In this document: in pieces, positions 1-6,946 of the stretch
Numbering within the stretch: position 1 is the stretch's first letter
How the letters are laid out: each line of letters starts with the position of its first letter
Assembly (NCBI GenBank): GCA_934699065.1
Contig: CAKUWD010000036.1
Coordinates: forward strand, 1-18,757
Direction: 5' to 3'
Origin: an uncultured Treponema sp.
GTDB taxonomy: Bacteria; Spirochaetota; Spirochaetia; Treponematales; Treponemataceae
Length of the DNA stretch: 18,757 bases
Notes under the pieces: generated by a model
What the model saw: only the letters and a program-made list of their open reading frames with translations
The model's database searches: none
What the model was told of the DNA's origin: nothing
Program-made: the position numbers and the translations under genes

Positions 1-186
1 GGTCATCTTTCGTCGGATTATATAATCGTGAACCGAAAAATGAATCGTGTACTTAAAGACCTTTTCAAGCGCAGACTTAGAAGCAAAACACGCAGCAGCA
101 ATATCTTCCGTCTGAACAGCGACAGCATCTTCAAGATGTTCCTCGATAAACTCCAGTGACCGCATTAATAAATCAAGATTAGCCAA
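1..186 (-). CDS. AraC-type transcriptional regulator, N-terminal part (cut by window edge)
   Basis: The reverse strand reads open for 62 codons from a TTG start at 184-186 to the left edge. An AGGAG ribosome site (192-196, complement) lies about 5 nt before the TTG; the first in-frame ATG (163-165) has no such site, so TTG is preferred. The peptide resembles the start of MarA/Rob-type AraC regulators: a short helix with the motif SLEFIEEHLE, then a helix-turn-helix-like stretch (DIAAACFASKSALEKVFK) and IIRRKM, which matches the linker after the first recognition helix. In this subfamily the DNA-binding domain comes first and an effector-binding (GyrI-like) domain usually follows, but that part lies outside the window. 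The target genes cannot be told from here. Confidence 0.72.
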   Translation of the reverse strand, partial: MANLDLLMRSLEFIEEHLEDAVAVQTEDIAAACFASKSALEKVFKYTIHFSVHDYIIRRKMT

Positions 187-325
187 AGTAACTCCTGTGA
201 GCCCCACGGACTCAGTCGCAGGAAAGCACGCGCGCCATACTTTCTTACAATTATGAGAATACAACAATAGTGTAACATGCATTTGATTTTTTGAGTAAAC
301 TTTTAGCGAACGGAATTTTATCATA

Positions 326-411
326 AAGGAGGGGAAGGCCTTCCCCTGGCTCGCACTTCGTTGCTCACCACCCCTTCTAGCGGGGGCTCAAACGCCGCCC
401 CCGCAACGCCC
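326..411. repeat. GC-rich intergenic element with palindrome and hairpin
   Basis: The 316-nt gap between the AraC gene and the acetyltransferase gene holds no gene. Its middle is a sharply GC-rich block in AT-rich surroundings. It contains a perfect 18-bp palindrome (330-347) and an 8-bp perfect stem (GCGGGGGC at 380-387 with GCCCCCGC at 397-404), followed by AACGCCC. A block of similar design sits at 3730-3820, also ending in a GC hairpin followed by AACGCCC. Read on the reverse strand, this copy has a core (GTGAGC..CGAAGTGCGAGCC) resembling the forward core of the other (GTAAGC..CGAACGTAGTGGAGCC). This suggests a dispersed, non-coding genomic repeat family. The flanks (187-325 and 412-490) show nothing else recognisable. 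Confidence 0.6.
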
Positions 412-502
412 TTGCTTATAAACATTTTCTAACATATTATTTAGTTTAAGCGTAAGTCATTCATATAAATAAAATACACAAATCTTAAAACCGAGGTAAA
501 AA

Positions 503-952
503 ATGGAACTCAGAGAATTAAACGAAAACGATCTTGAATCTCTCATAAAATTATACGAGCAGTTAGACGGTGCTAACGGAAACTATTCAGTAGAAGACGC
601 CCGCAAAATCTGGGAAAGCGAAATCGAGGAAAACAAGAAAATCAAATATTTCGGAGCAGTTGAAAACGAAAAAGTAATCTCAACCTGCTATTGTATGATA
701 ATTCCAAATCTTACCCGTCTGAGTTCTTCAGTTGCCTTTGTAGAAAATGTTGTAACCGACAAGGAATATCGCGGACGGGGACTGGGCCGTAAAGTTATGG
801 AAATGGCAATTGAGTTTGCCCGCGAGAATAACTGCTACAAAGTGATTTTACAGAGTGGCAGTTGGAGAAAAGAAGCTCATCAGTTTTATAAAAATCTTGG
901 CTTTGACGGCGAATCTAAAAAGGCTTTTATAATGAAGCTAAAAGATTATTAA
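503..952 (+). CDS. GNAT-family N-acetyltransferase
   Basis: This 149-residue protein has the length and layout of a single-domain Gcn5-related acetyltransferase, which moves an acetyl group from acetyl-CoA to an amine. The acetyl-CoA pyrophosphate loop is clear at about residues 89-95 (YRGRGLG), preceded by the beta-strand VENVVTD and followed by the helix KVMEMAIEFARE. The C-terminal signature HQFYKNLGF (about 125-134) is also typical. A GAGGT ribosome site (493-497) lies 5 nt before the ATG. The gene stands alone, downstream of the GC-rich element and 117 nt before the cupin gene. The substrate cannot be predicted; the fold call is firm. Confidence 0.9.
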   Translation: MELRELNENDLESLIKLYEQLDGANGNYSVEDARKIWESEIEENKKIKYFGAVENEKVISTCYCMIIPNLTRLSSSVAFVENVVTDKEYRGRGLGRKVMEMAIEFARENNCYKVILQSGSWRKEAHQFYKNLGFDGESKKAFIMKLKDY

Positions 953-1069
953 ACTTCAGGACTTTTTCAGCGAGAAGCTTCCGGTATTTTTTTGTCTCTT
1001 TCAAAAACAGCAATTTTATCCAATTTTTTAATTCATATTTTTACTAATCTTTCTTCAAGAGGTAACAAT

Positions 1070-1459
1070 ATGAATAAAGAACTTTTTGAAAAATTTAACT
1101 GCGGAAGTCTTCGTTTACCGGAAGGTCAGATTGACTTCGAGAAAATCAAGTGGAACAAGCATCCGACTTTTGAAGGTGTTGAGCTTAAGCACATCATCAC
1201 TTCAAAAGATACTGGCGGCAACTTCAGCTATCATCTGGTTAGAATTGCGCCTGGTAAAAGTATTAAAAATCACATTCACGAAACTCAGTTGGAAACTCAC
1301 GAGGTTATTGCAGGCAGCGGAAAGTGCATCAACAATGGAAAAAGCCTTGATTATGAACCGGGTGTAATTTCAATTATGCCTGCAAAAGTTCCGCACGAAG
1401 TTAATGCTGGGCCGGAAGGACTTTATCTTTTTGCGAAGTTTTTCCCGGCTTTGTGTTAG
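1070..1459 (+). CDS. Small single-domain cupin protein
   Basis: The 129-residue protein carries a metal-binding cupin pattern: motif 1 around residues 68-78 (HIHETQLETHE, with H68, H70, E75) and motif 2 around 105-113 (AKVPHEVNA, H109). Such proteins bind a metal and often act as small-molecule isomerases, dioxygenases or sensors; the function here is unknown. The frame is open back to a TTG at 992, but the ATG at 1070 has an AGAGGT site (1058-1063) 6 nt upstream and begins at a natural N-terminus, so 1070 is chosen. The 3' end overlaps the end of the opposing cupin-AraC gene by 59 bp. The two may share a ligand, but this is inferred only from position. Confidence 0.85.
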   Translation: MNKELFEKFNCGSLRLPEGQIDFEKIKWNKHPTFEGVELKHIITSKDTGGNFSYHLVRIAPGKSIKNHIHETQLETHEVIAGSGKCINNGKSLDYEPGVISIMPAKVPHEVNAGPEGLYLFAKFFPALC

Positions 1460-2075
1460 TTGAGGCTTCCCTGTACTCCTTTGGAGTAAGGCCCACAATT
1501 TTTTGAAAGCATCTGTCCAGGTGACTCTGATCGCAAAAGCCAGCATCGTAAGTCACCTCGCAGATGCTTTTTTCTTCTTCGAGCAGCTTCTGTGCCTTTC
1601 GAACTTTACACTGAATCTGAAACTGATGAGGTGTAAGTCCGTACATCTTTTTGAATTTTCGAATCAAATGAAATGGGCTGATGTTTGTATCCTTTGCCAT
1701 TTCTTCAATAAGATAAAGATTTTCCGGCTGATCAAGAATTGAATCTTTGAGTTCTACGAGCGGGCCGTCCACCAACTCCTTGTCAGCTTCAGAGAGCTCC
1801 TGCACCGGTACTCGTATACAAGTAACCAGCATTGAATATCCTTTTTCATCAAGCGGTTTTATCTCATGCAGGACATCCGGAGGAATCTGAAACTCATCTC
1901 CTGTCTTATAGATTTTTGACTCACCATCCATCACAATGCAAACTTTTCCATCTTCAACAATTCCAAGAGTAAGATGTTCGGCATGAGTGTGAGGAGGATA
2001 AGCCTTTGTCCAGTTTTTATAATGAACACATTCTATATCATCATTTTTTTTGCGGTAAGAAATTTCATTACTCAA
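1401..2075 (-). CDS. Cupin-AraC transcriptional regulator
   Basis: The 224-residue protein has an N-terminal cupin sensor domain (about 15-90, with the metal-type motif HTHAEH at 29-34 and PPDVLHEI at 65-72) and a C-terminal AraC DNA-binding domain (about 118-206). In the latter, the first helix-turn-helix (MAKDTNISPFHLIRKFKK) and the signature GFCDQSHLDRCFQKIVGLTP are clear. The start is a TTG at 2073-2075; an in-frame stop lies just upstream, and an AAGGAA site sits at about 2086-2091 (complement). The last 20 residues, after the natural AraC end near YREA, are encoded antisense to the 3' end of the cupin gene, so the tail may be an extension without function. A sugar or other small-molecule ligand is likely but unknown. 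Confidence 0.88.
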   Translation of the reverse strand: MSNEISYRKKNDDIECVHYKNWTKAYPPHTHAEHLTLGIVEDGKVCIVMDGESKIYKTGDEFQIPPDVLHEIKPLDEKGYSMLVTCIRVPVQELSEADKELVDGPLVELKDSILDQPENLYLIEEMAKDTNISPFHLIRKFKKMYGLTPHQFQIQCKVRKAQKLLEEEKSICEVTYDAGFCDQSHLDRCFQKIVGLTPKEYREASTNTKPGKTSQKDKVLPAQH

Positions 2076-2084
2076 GAGTTTCAG

Positions 2085-2129
2085 TTTCCTTTGCAGTCAA
2101 TTATAAGTGTTTCTTTACAAACTCTTCAA
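2085..2129 (-). promoter_or_regulatory. Promoter of the cupin-AraC regulator
   Basis: On the reverse strand a perfect TATAAT -10 box (complement of 2100-2105) is preceded by TTGAAG (complement of 2124-2129) at 18-bp spacing. The predicted transcript start is near 2093, which places the AAGGAA ribosome site close to the 5' end of the message. Confidence 0.5.
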
Positions 2130-2166
2130 TCACCTTTGCACTCTACGCGAAATCAGTTTAAAACGC

Positions 2167-2202
2167 TTTCCGATATTTTGAAAAAACACTACAATAATAT
2201 TT
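2167..2202 (+). promoter_or_regulatory. Possible promoter of the thioesterase gene, leaderless
   Basis: A TACAAT box (2190-2195) lies 7 nt before the ATG at 2203, with a weak -35 candidate TTTCCG (2167-2172) 17 bp upstream. No purine-rich ribosome site precedes the ATG. Together these suggest that transcription starts at or next to the start codon. Confidence 0.35.
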
Positions 2203-2943
2203 ATGAATAACAACTTGATTTTTGAAACTGAGCGGGAGATTTCTTCCGCATTTATTGATTCATCTGTAAGGATGGGAGTGGCGCAGTCTGTTTTACTTGT
2301 ACAGGATAATCTTACTGAGAGTTTTAATGCAATGGACTGCGACGGTGTAATTTACCGCGAAAAGTTTAATGCCTTCTGGGTGTTCACAAAAACAAAAGTT
2401 CATTTTGAACGTCGTCCAGACTGGCGCGAAATTATTACAGCCCGCACCTTCCCTATTGATAACCTTGGAATGCGAACACACGTTAATACACAGTTCGTTG
2501 ATAAAAATGGAAAAACTCTTCTTGTTGCAAATCAGGAAGCCTGCGTTTTGAGTCTTGAAAATCATCGTCCACTCAAAATCACAAATCTTCCATACCCAAA
2601 AGAGAATTTCCCTGAGGCAGTTTTCAACGAACCTTTTGAACGTTTTCCTTCTGATTTTTCTGACAGTGACTTTGTCTTTGAGCAGCAGATTCGTTCTTCT
2701 CAGATTGATATGTCGCATCACATGAATAATATTGAATATATCAAGCTTGCACTTTGTGTGTTCTCGGATGATTTTCTGCAGTCACATGAAATCACTGATC
2801 TTGAAGTTCACTATACCGGCGAAAGTAAAGAAGGTCAGATTCTTAAGGTTTATAAAAAAGAAGATCCGGAAGTAAGCGATAAATTTTATATTCACATCAA
2901 AGAAAGTGACCGCTGCGTTTTTGAATGCTGTATTAAAATTTAA
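2203..2943 (+). CDS. Acyl-ACP thioesterase (FatA/FatB-like)
   Basis: The 246-residue protein matches the bacterial acyl-ACP thioesterase family in length and layout: two tandem hotdog domains (about 5-130 and 155-246) that release free fatty acids from acyl carrier protein in the cytoplasm. The N-terminal segment has the expected strand-helix core with FWVFTKTKVHFERRPDWRE. The second domain carries the signature DMSHHMNNIEY (169-179), equivalent to the plant DxNxHVNN motif. The Asn of the usual Asn-His pair is Ser (S171) here, while His (H173) and the double Asn are kept. No ribosome site precedes the ATG. It ends 28 bp before the convergent TetR gene. The family call is firm; chain-length specificity is unknown. 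Confidence 0.85.
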   Translation: MNNNLIFETEREISSAFIDSSVRMGVAQSVLLVQDNLTESFNAMDCDGVIYREKFNAFWVFTKTKVHFERRPDWREIITARTFPIDNLGMRTHVNTQFVDKNGKTLLVANQEACVLSLENHRPLKITNLPYPKENFPEAVFNEPFERFPSDFSDSDFVFEQQIRSSQIDMSHHMNNIEYIKLALCVFSDDFLQSHEITDLEVHYTGESKEGQILKVYKKEDPEVSDKFYIHIKESDRCVFECCIKI

Positions 2944-2971
2944 AAAACTATTTCCTCTGTAGTAGAAGCCG

Positions 2972-3601
2972 TTATGACAGACGCATTTTTAAGAAGTCTT
3001 TCATATCTTTGTAAAAGTCCATTGGCGGCGGAGTAATGTTAATCTGTTTGAGGGCTTCCTGCACCAGAGGATTTTTGTAGCAGCAGACTGCATTTGATGA
3101 AGCATAAAACAATACGTCCAGCTGAATTTTGTAAGCTGCATCCTGACTGGTGCCCAGCATTTGTGCAAGTCTATCGCGGAAGGCATAGGCCAGGTCATAA
3201 TATTTCTTTTTGAAAACGGCAAGGCGTTCTACAGTTACATTTGTTTCTATCACCGGATTAAGATATGAAACATAACGCATATAATCCTGATTAGCATTTA
3301 TAATGCCAGCCCAGACTTCGGCAATCACGTCCGGCGTAAAATTGTTGCCTTCTGGAAAAGCCGAAATCAGAGAGCCATAGTAAGCCGACATTTTTTCGGC
3401 AGAGATTTCCAGAAAGATTTCTTCTTTGGTCGTAACGTATTTATAAAGGTTTGCACGTGACCAGCCAAGTTTTTCAGCTATAGTAGTAAGCGTAATTTCT
3501 GAATAAGGGCTGCTTGCAAAAAGTTCTGCAGTCGCCTCTTTAATTTGAGAAAGTCTTTCTTCTTTGTGTTCGTCGCTTCTTGCGCGAATATAATCTGCCA
3601 T
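2972..3601 (-). CDS. TetR-family repressor, likely regulator of the redox operon
   Basis: The 209-residue protein has a standard N-terminal TetR helix-turn-helix domain (about 15-65: IKEATAELFASSPYSEITLTTIAEKLGWSRANLYKYVTTKEEIF) and a helical ligand-binding C-terminal domain. The segment SRANLYKYVTTKEE is the recognition helix with the typical Tyr-x-Tyr/Phe-x-x-K-E-E pattern. It is transcribed away from the alcohol dehydrogenase operon, and the space between them contains repeated half-sites CACTAAA/TTTAGTG around a strong promoter. The obvious inference is that this protein represses that operon and perhaps itself, with an aldehyde, quinone or other electrophile as inducer. The inducer is a guess. 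There is no clear ribosome site; a -10-like box lies 6 nt upstream of the ATG. Confidence 0.9.
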   Translation of the reverse strand: MADYIRARSDEHKEERLSQIKEATAELFASSPYSEITLTTIAEKLGWSRANLYKYVTTKEEIFLEISAEKMSAYYGSLISAFPEGNNFTPDVIAEVWAGIINANQDYMRYVSYLNPVIETNVTVERLAVFKKKYYDLAYAFRDRLAQMLGTSQDAAYKIQLDVLFYASSNAVCCYKNPLVQEALKQINITPPPMDFYKDMKDFLKMRLS

Positions 3602-3636
3602 ATCTAAAGAATATCACAGTAAAAGGATTTTTGCAA
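3602..3636 (-). promoter_or_regulatory. Possible promoter of the TetR gene
   Basis: On the reverse strand TTGCAA (3631-3636) and TATTCT (complement of 3608-3613) are spaced 17 bp apart. Each matches four of six consensus bases. The -10 box lies 6 nt before the ATG, which would give a message with almost no leader. Confidence 0.35.
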
Positions 3637-3648
3637 TAAGCAACTTTT

Positions 3649-3714
3649 CGTCACTAAAAATGCATTTTAGTGTTGACAAGTCACTGTTTATCTCTTATGA
3701 TTAGTTTAGTGACG
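3649..3714 (+). promoter_or_regulatory. Operon promoter with flanking TetR operator half-sites
   Basis: A near-consensus promoter is present: TTGACA (3673-3678), a 17-bp spacer, and TATGAT (3696-3701), giving a start near 3708. Just upstream is a palindrome, CACTAAAA at 3652-3659 and TTTTAGTG at 3665-3672. A perfect 10-bp inverted pair, CGTCACTAAA (3649-3658) and TTTAGTGACG (3705-3714), encloses the promoter. Another half-site, GTCACT, lies in the spacer (3680-3685). Repeated half-sites over and around the promoter next to a divergent TetR gene are the classic layout of a repressor-controlled operon. Confidence 0.72.
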
Positions 3715-3729
3715 AAATGTTACTTAAAA

Positions 3730-3820
3730 GCGTTAGGCACTGTAGGGGGCCGTAGGCCGTGCGTAAGCACCGAACGTAGTGGAGCCCGGAAGCGCCGACC
3801 GCCGCTTGCGGCGGGAACGC
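3730..3820 (+). repeat. GC-rich structured element in the operon leader
   Basis: Between the promoter and the dehydrogenase ribosome site lies a GC-rich block able to fold into several arms. These are GGCC-GTA-GGCC (3748-3758), GTGC-GTAA-GCAC (3759-3770, with a GNRA-type loop), and CCGCCGC-TT-GCGGCGG (3799-3814). An outer 5-bp pairing, GCGTT (3730-3734) with AACGC (3816-3820), could close the whole. It would make up most of the roughly 129-nt leader. A related block at 326-411 upstream of an unrelated gene suggests a dispersed genomic repeat rather than a gene-specific riboswitch. Confidence 0.6.
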
Positions 3821-3836
3821 CCAGAAGGAGATTAAA

Positions 3837-5009
3837 ATGATTGGAAATTTTTCTTATTCAAACCCGACTAAACTTTATTTTGGGGAAGATTCTTTAAACT
3901 ATCTGGATCAGGAGCTTCCTAAATACGGAAAAAAGATTCTGCTTACTTACGGTGGCGGCTCTATCAAAAAGAACGGAATTTATGAAGCTGTTGTTGCAGC
4001 CCTTAAAAAGAACGGCAAGGAAATTGTGGAGCTGCCTGGTGTTATGCCTAACCCTACCAGCGAAAAACTTGCAGAAGGCTGTAAGCTTGCCCGCGAGCAG
4101 AAGGTAGATTTTATTCTGGCAGTTGGCGGCGGTTCTACCATCGATTATGCAAAGGGAGTTTCCGTTGGAGCGGCATACGACGGCGATCCTTGGGAAAAAT
4201 ATTACATCAAAATGGAAGAACCCAAGCCTGGTGATAAAATAATTCCAGTAGGCGCTGTACTTACAATGGCAGGAACCGGCAGCGAAATGAACGGCGGTTC
4301 GGTTATTACAAACCATGCACAGAAGCTTAAGATTGGCCATGTTTTTGGTGAAGAAGTTTTTCCAAAGTTTGCAATTTTGAATCCGCGATTTACTTTCTCC
4401 GTTCCAAAACGTCAGATGGTTGCAGGCATTTATGATATTTTTAATCACATCTGCGAGCAATATTTTTCGGGCAGTGATGACTCTGCCAGCGACTACCTTG
4501 CAGAAGGACTTATGCGCTCGGTAATTCATGCCTCACGAATCGCAGTAGAAAATCCAGAAGACTATGAAGCCCGAAGCAATATCATGTGGGATGCAACCTG
4601 GGCACTTAATACTCTCATTGCAAAGGGAAAGAGTACCGACTGGATGGTTCACATGATTGGCCAGGCTGTTGGTGCTTATACGGATGCTACTCACGGAATG
4701 ACTCTGAGCGCTGTAAGTCTTGCTTACTATAAAACTCAAGTTTCTGCAGGATTACCGAAGTTCGTCCGCTTTGCAAAAAATGTGTGGGACGTTTGCGCCG
4801 AAGGTAAAACTGACCAGGCTGTAGCTGAAGAGGGCTTGAACGCAATGAAGAGCTGGATGCAGGAAATCGGTGTATCGCTGTCGCTTGCTGAGCTTGGAGT
4901 TACTGAAGATATGTTCGAGGGCATCGCTGGTGCAACCTTCATTCTTGATGGCGGCTACAAGGTGCTTACAAAGGATGATGTTATAGAAGTGTTGAAGGAG
5001 AGCATGTAA
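3837..5009 (+). CDS. Iron-type NADPH-dependent alcohol/aldehyde dehydrogenase (YqhD/butanol dehydrogenase type)
   Basis: The 390-residue protein is a full-length group III metal-dependent alcohol dehydrogenase, which reversibly reduces aldehydes to alcohols in the cytoplasm. The N-terminal dinucleotide domain carries GGGS at 39-42 (typical of the NADPH-preferring YqhD branch) and GGGSTIDYAKG at 97-107. The metal site is complete: D200, H204, H272 and H286, at the same spacing as in E. coli YqhD. The ATG follows an AGAAGGAG site (3823-3830) by 6 nt. It is the first gene of the TetR-facing operon, and its stop codon overlaps the next ATG (TAATG). Enzymes of this type often detoxify reactive aldehydes, which fits control by a TetR sensor. 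Confidence 0.93.
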   Translation: MIGNFSYSNPTKLYFGEDSLNYLDQELPKYGKKILLTYGGGSIKKNGIYEAVVAALKKNGKEIVELPGVMPNPTSEKLAEGCKLAREQKVDFILAVGGGSTIDYAKGVSVGAAYDGDPWEKYYIKMEEPKPGDKIIPVGAVLTMAGTGSEMNGGSVITNHAQKLKIGHVFGEEVFPKFAILNPRFTFSVPKRQMVAGIYDIFNHICEQYFSGSDDSASDYLAEGLMRSVIHASRIAVENPEDYEARSNIMWDATWALNTLIAKGKSTDWMVHMIGQAVGAYTDATHGMTLSAVSLAYYKTQVSAGLPKFVRFAKNVWDVCAEGKTDQAVAEEGLNAMKSWMQEIGVSLSLAELGVTEDMFEGIAGATFILDGGYKVLTKDDVIEVLKESM

Positions 5010-5479
5010 TGAAGAAACTGTTAATTACTCTTTTAACTTTATTTCTCTTTACAACTGTAGCATGTGCAAGTGGAACACCCAAGGAGACAAACATGGAAAT
5101 CAAAATCTCTATTACAAGCGACACTGGATCTCACACACTAAATGCAACACTTACTGATAATTCTTCTGCCAAAGCATTTTACGAAGAGCTTAAGAAAAAC
5201 CCGATAACTGTAAAAATGCACGATTACGGCAGTTTTGAAAAAGTCGGCACTCTTCCAAAATCATTTCCACGAAATGACACACAAATCACAACAAAAACGG
5301 GCGACATCATTTTGTATCAGGGAAATCAGATTACAATTTACTATGACACTAACAGCTGGAACTTTACCCGCCTTGGAAAAGTGGTTTCGACAGGCTCAAC
5401 CACCAGTATTACTCAGGCCGAGTTCAAAAAAATTCTGGGCAAGGGCAATGTGACTGCTGTCTTTTCTGTAATGGAATAG
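5009..5479 (+). CDS. Exported cyclophilin-like fold protein, possible lipoprotein
   Basis: The 156-residue protein starts with a signal peptide (MKKLL, a hydrophobic run to about residue 18, then TVAC at 16-19, a relaxed lipobox of the spirochaete kind). The mature part matches the bacterial cyclophilin-like family: a charged strand (MEIKISITSD), DNSSAKAFYEEL, then YGSFEKVGTLPKSFPRND, GDIILYQGNQITIYYD and WNFTRLGKV. Members are often encoded beside flavodoxins and aldo/keto reductases; their function is unknown. The start overlaps the dehydrogenase stop by one base, and a GAAGGAG site lies at 4994-5000, so translation is probably coupled. Whether Cys19 is lipidated is uncertain. Confidence 0.8.
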   Translation: MKKLLITLLTLFLFTTVACASGTPKETNMEIKISITSDTGSHTLNATLTDNSSAKAFYEELKKNPITVKMHDYGSFEKVGTLPKSFPRNDTQITTKTGDIILYQGNQITIYYDTNSWNFTRLGKVVSTGSTTSITQAEFKKILGKGNVTAVFSVME

Positions 5480-5491
5480 AAGGAAATGCTT

Positions 5492-6370
5492 TTGAAAAAA
5501 CTATTTCTGATTTTTGCGGTATTGCTTATGACAGACTTAATAGCAGCAAAAGAAGACCGAACTGTAAAACTAAACTCTGGATATGAAATGCCTGTGCTCG
5601 GCTTGGGCACATGGACGCTCACAGGTGAGACTTGTGAAAACGCCGTTTATGCCGCGCTCAAATCTGGCTACCGTTTGATTGATACTGCAAAATATTATGG
5701 CAACGAGAGAGAAGTTGGAAACGCAATTCGTCGTGCTATAAAAGACGGGATCTGTAAGCGGGAAGAAATCTTTGTAACTACAAAACTTGTTCCCTGGTCA
5801 AACAATCCGGCTCTTGATATTGACGATTCGCTTAAACAGCTTGGTCTTTCTTATATTGATCTTTGTCTGCTTCATCAGCATGGCTCAACTTCCGGAGACG
5901 ATGCGGTTTATCAAGCCATGTGTAAAGCAGCAAAGTCTGGGAAAATCCGTTCAATCGGAATCTCAAATTTTTACACCGAAAAAGCTGTTTCGCATTTCAT
6001 AAAGGACTTTGAAATCCTACCAGCCGTCATTCAAAACGAAAACCATCTGAAGTATCAGAATAATGCTTTGCGTGACTGGGCAGCCAAAAAGGGAATCTAT
6101 ATAGAAAGCTATTATCCATTCGGCGGCCGCGGCCATACAAAAGAGCATTTGCAAAATCCTGTAGTTTTGGAGATTGCGACAGCGCACAAAAAGACTGCTG
6201 TTCAAATCATCGTCCGCTGGCACCTGCAGTCGAGCTACATCGCAATCCCCGGAAGTTCAAACCCTGCTCACATTGCAGAAAACTTTGATGTCTGGGATTT
6301 TGAACTTACTGAAAACGAAATGAAAAAACTAAACGCGCTCGATACAGGGCGACGTTATGAAAACTGGTAA
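5492..6370 (+). CDS. Aldo/keto reductase with an export signal
   Basis: This is a single-domain aldo/keto reductase, a (beta/alpha)8 barrel that reduces carbonyls with NADPH. Counting from the ATG at 5486, the tetrad is intact: D66, Y71, K100 and H130 (motifs RLIDTAKYYGNE, VTTKL, LCLLHQH). The C-terminal cofactor loop reads IPGSSNPAHIAENF, with Gly where many members have Lys. Before the usual first strand (TVKLNSGYEMPVLGLGTW) sits an extra hydrophobic leader of about 20 residues, MKKLFLIFAVLLMTDLIA, which looks like a signal peptide. I prefer the TTG at 5492, 7 nt after AAGGA (5480-5484); the ATG at 5486 lies practically on that site. Export is unusual for this family. Confidence 0.85.
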   Translation: MKKLFLIFAVLLMTDLIAAKEDRTVKLNSGYEMPVLGLGTWTLTGETCENAVYAALKSGYRLIDTAKYYGNEREVGNAIRRAIKDGICKREEIFVTTKLVPWSNNPALDIDDSLKQLGLSYIDLCLLHQHGSTSGDDAVYQAMCKAAKSGKIRSIGISNFYTEKAVSHFIKDFEILPAVIQNENHLKYQNNALRDWAAKKGIYIESYYPFGGRGHTKEHLQNPVVLEIATAHKKTAVQIIVRWHLQSSYIAIPGSSNPAHIAENFDVWDFELTENEMKKLNALDTGRRYENW

Positions 6371-6388
6371 TAAATTTGGAGGATTACA

Positions 6389-6937
6389 ATGAAAAAATTT
6401 ATTCTTACACTTTTAATTGGAGGCTTTATTATGACAGGTGCATTTGCTACCCCTTCGACAGGCTCAGGGACCGTGGCTTTTGTTTATTTCAGTGCGACAG
6501 GAACAACAGAACGCATGGCAAAAAATGCCGCAAAAGAAATGGGAGCAGACCTCTTCGAAATCCAGCCGGTTCACAAATACACCGACGCCGATTTAAACTG
6601 GCACGACAAAAAATCGCTTTCTTCAATTGAATGCAACGACCCGAAAAGCCGCCCTGCAATAGCAAATAAAATAGACATCTCGGGCTACGACACAGTTGTA
6701 GTTTGCTATCCAATCTGGTGGGCTTATGCCCCAAAAATTGTTTACACCTTTGTAGAAAGCCAGAACTGGTCGGGCAAAAAAATGATTACTCTTTGTACCA
6801 GTGGTGGCAGCGGTCTTGGACGCAGCGGCACAGATTTGTCTAAGTTTGCAAAGGGCGTAGACTTCAAGGGCGGAAAAGATTTTACCCGTGGCAGTGGAAG
6901 CGACATCAAAAAATATATTGAAGGTTTACTCAAGTAA
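6389..6937 (+). CDS. Exported flavodoxin (Flavodoxin_4-like)
   Basis: The 182-residue protein has a signal peptide (MKKFILTLLIGGFIMTGAFA, cleavage likely near residues 20-21) followed by one flavodoxin domain (about 28-180) expected to bind FMN. The phosphate loop is at 34-40 (FSATGTT). Further family marks are the YPIWWAYAPK segment and TLCTSGGSGLGRSG, which together fit the Flavodoxin_4 type rather than classic short flavodoxins. A GGAGGA site (6378-6383) lies 5 nt before the ATG. It follows the reductase gene by 18 nt and precedes the fusion gene by 9 nt, so all three are surely co-transcribed. Export without a twin-arginine motif means FMN would have to be acquired outside; how is unclear. 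Confidence 0.88.
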   Translation: MKKFILTLLIGGFIMTGAFATPSTGSGTVAFVYFSATGTTERMAKNAAKEMGADLFEIQPVHKYTDADLNWHDKKSLSSIECNDPKSRPAIANKIDISGYDTVVVCYPIWWAYAPKIVYTFVESQNWSGKKMITLCTSGGSGLGRSGTDLSKFAKGVDFKGGKDFTRGSGSDIKKYIEGLLK

Positions 6938-6946
6938 GGAGCCCTT

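Noticed and set aside
992..1069. 26-residue N-terminal extension of the cupin protein starting at TTG 992
   Set aside because: There is no ribosome site before 992 and the peptide shows no domain; the ATG at 1070 has a good site and a natural start.
3894..4529. Long open frame antisense to the alcohol dehydrogenase gene
   Set aside because: It is a shadow of a strongly conserved gene, with no ribosome site and no recognisable domain.
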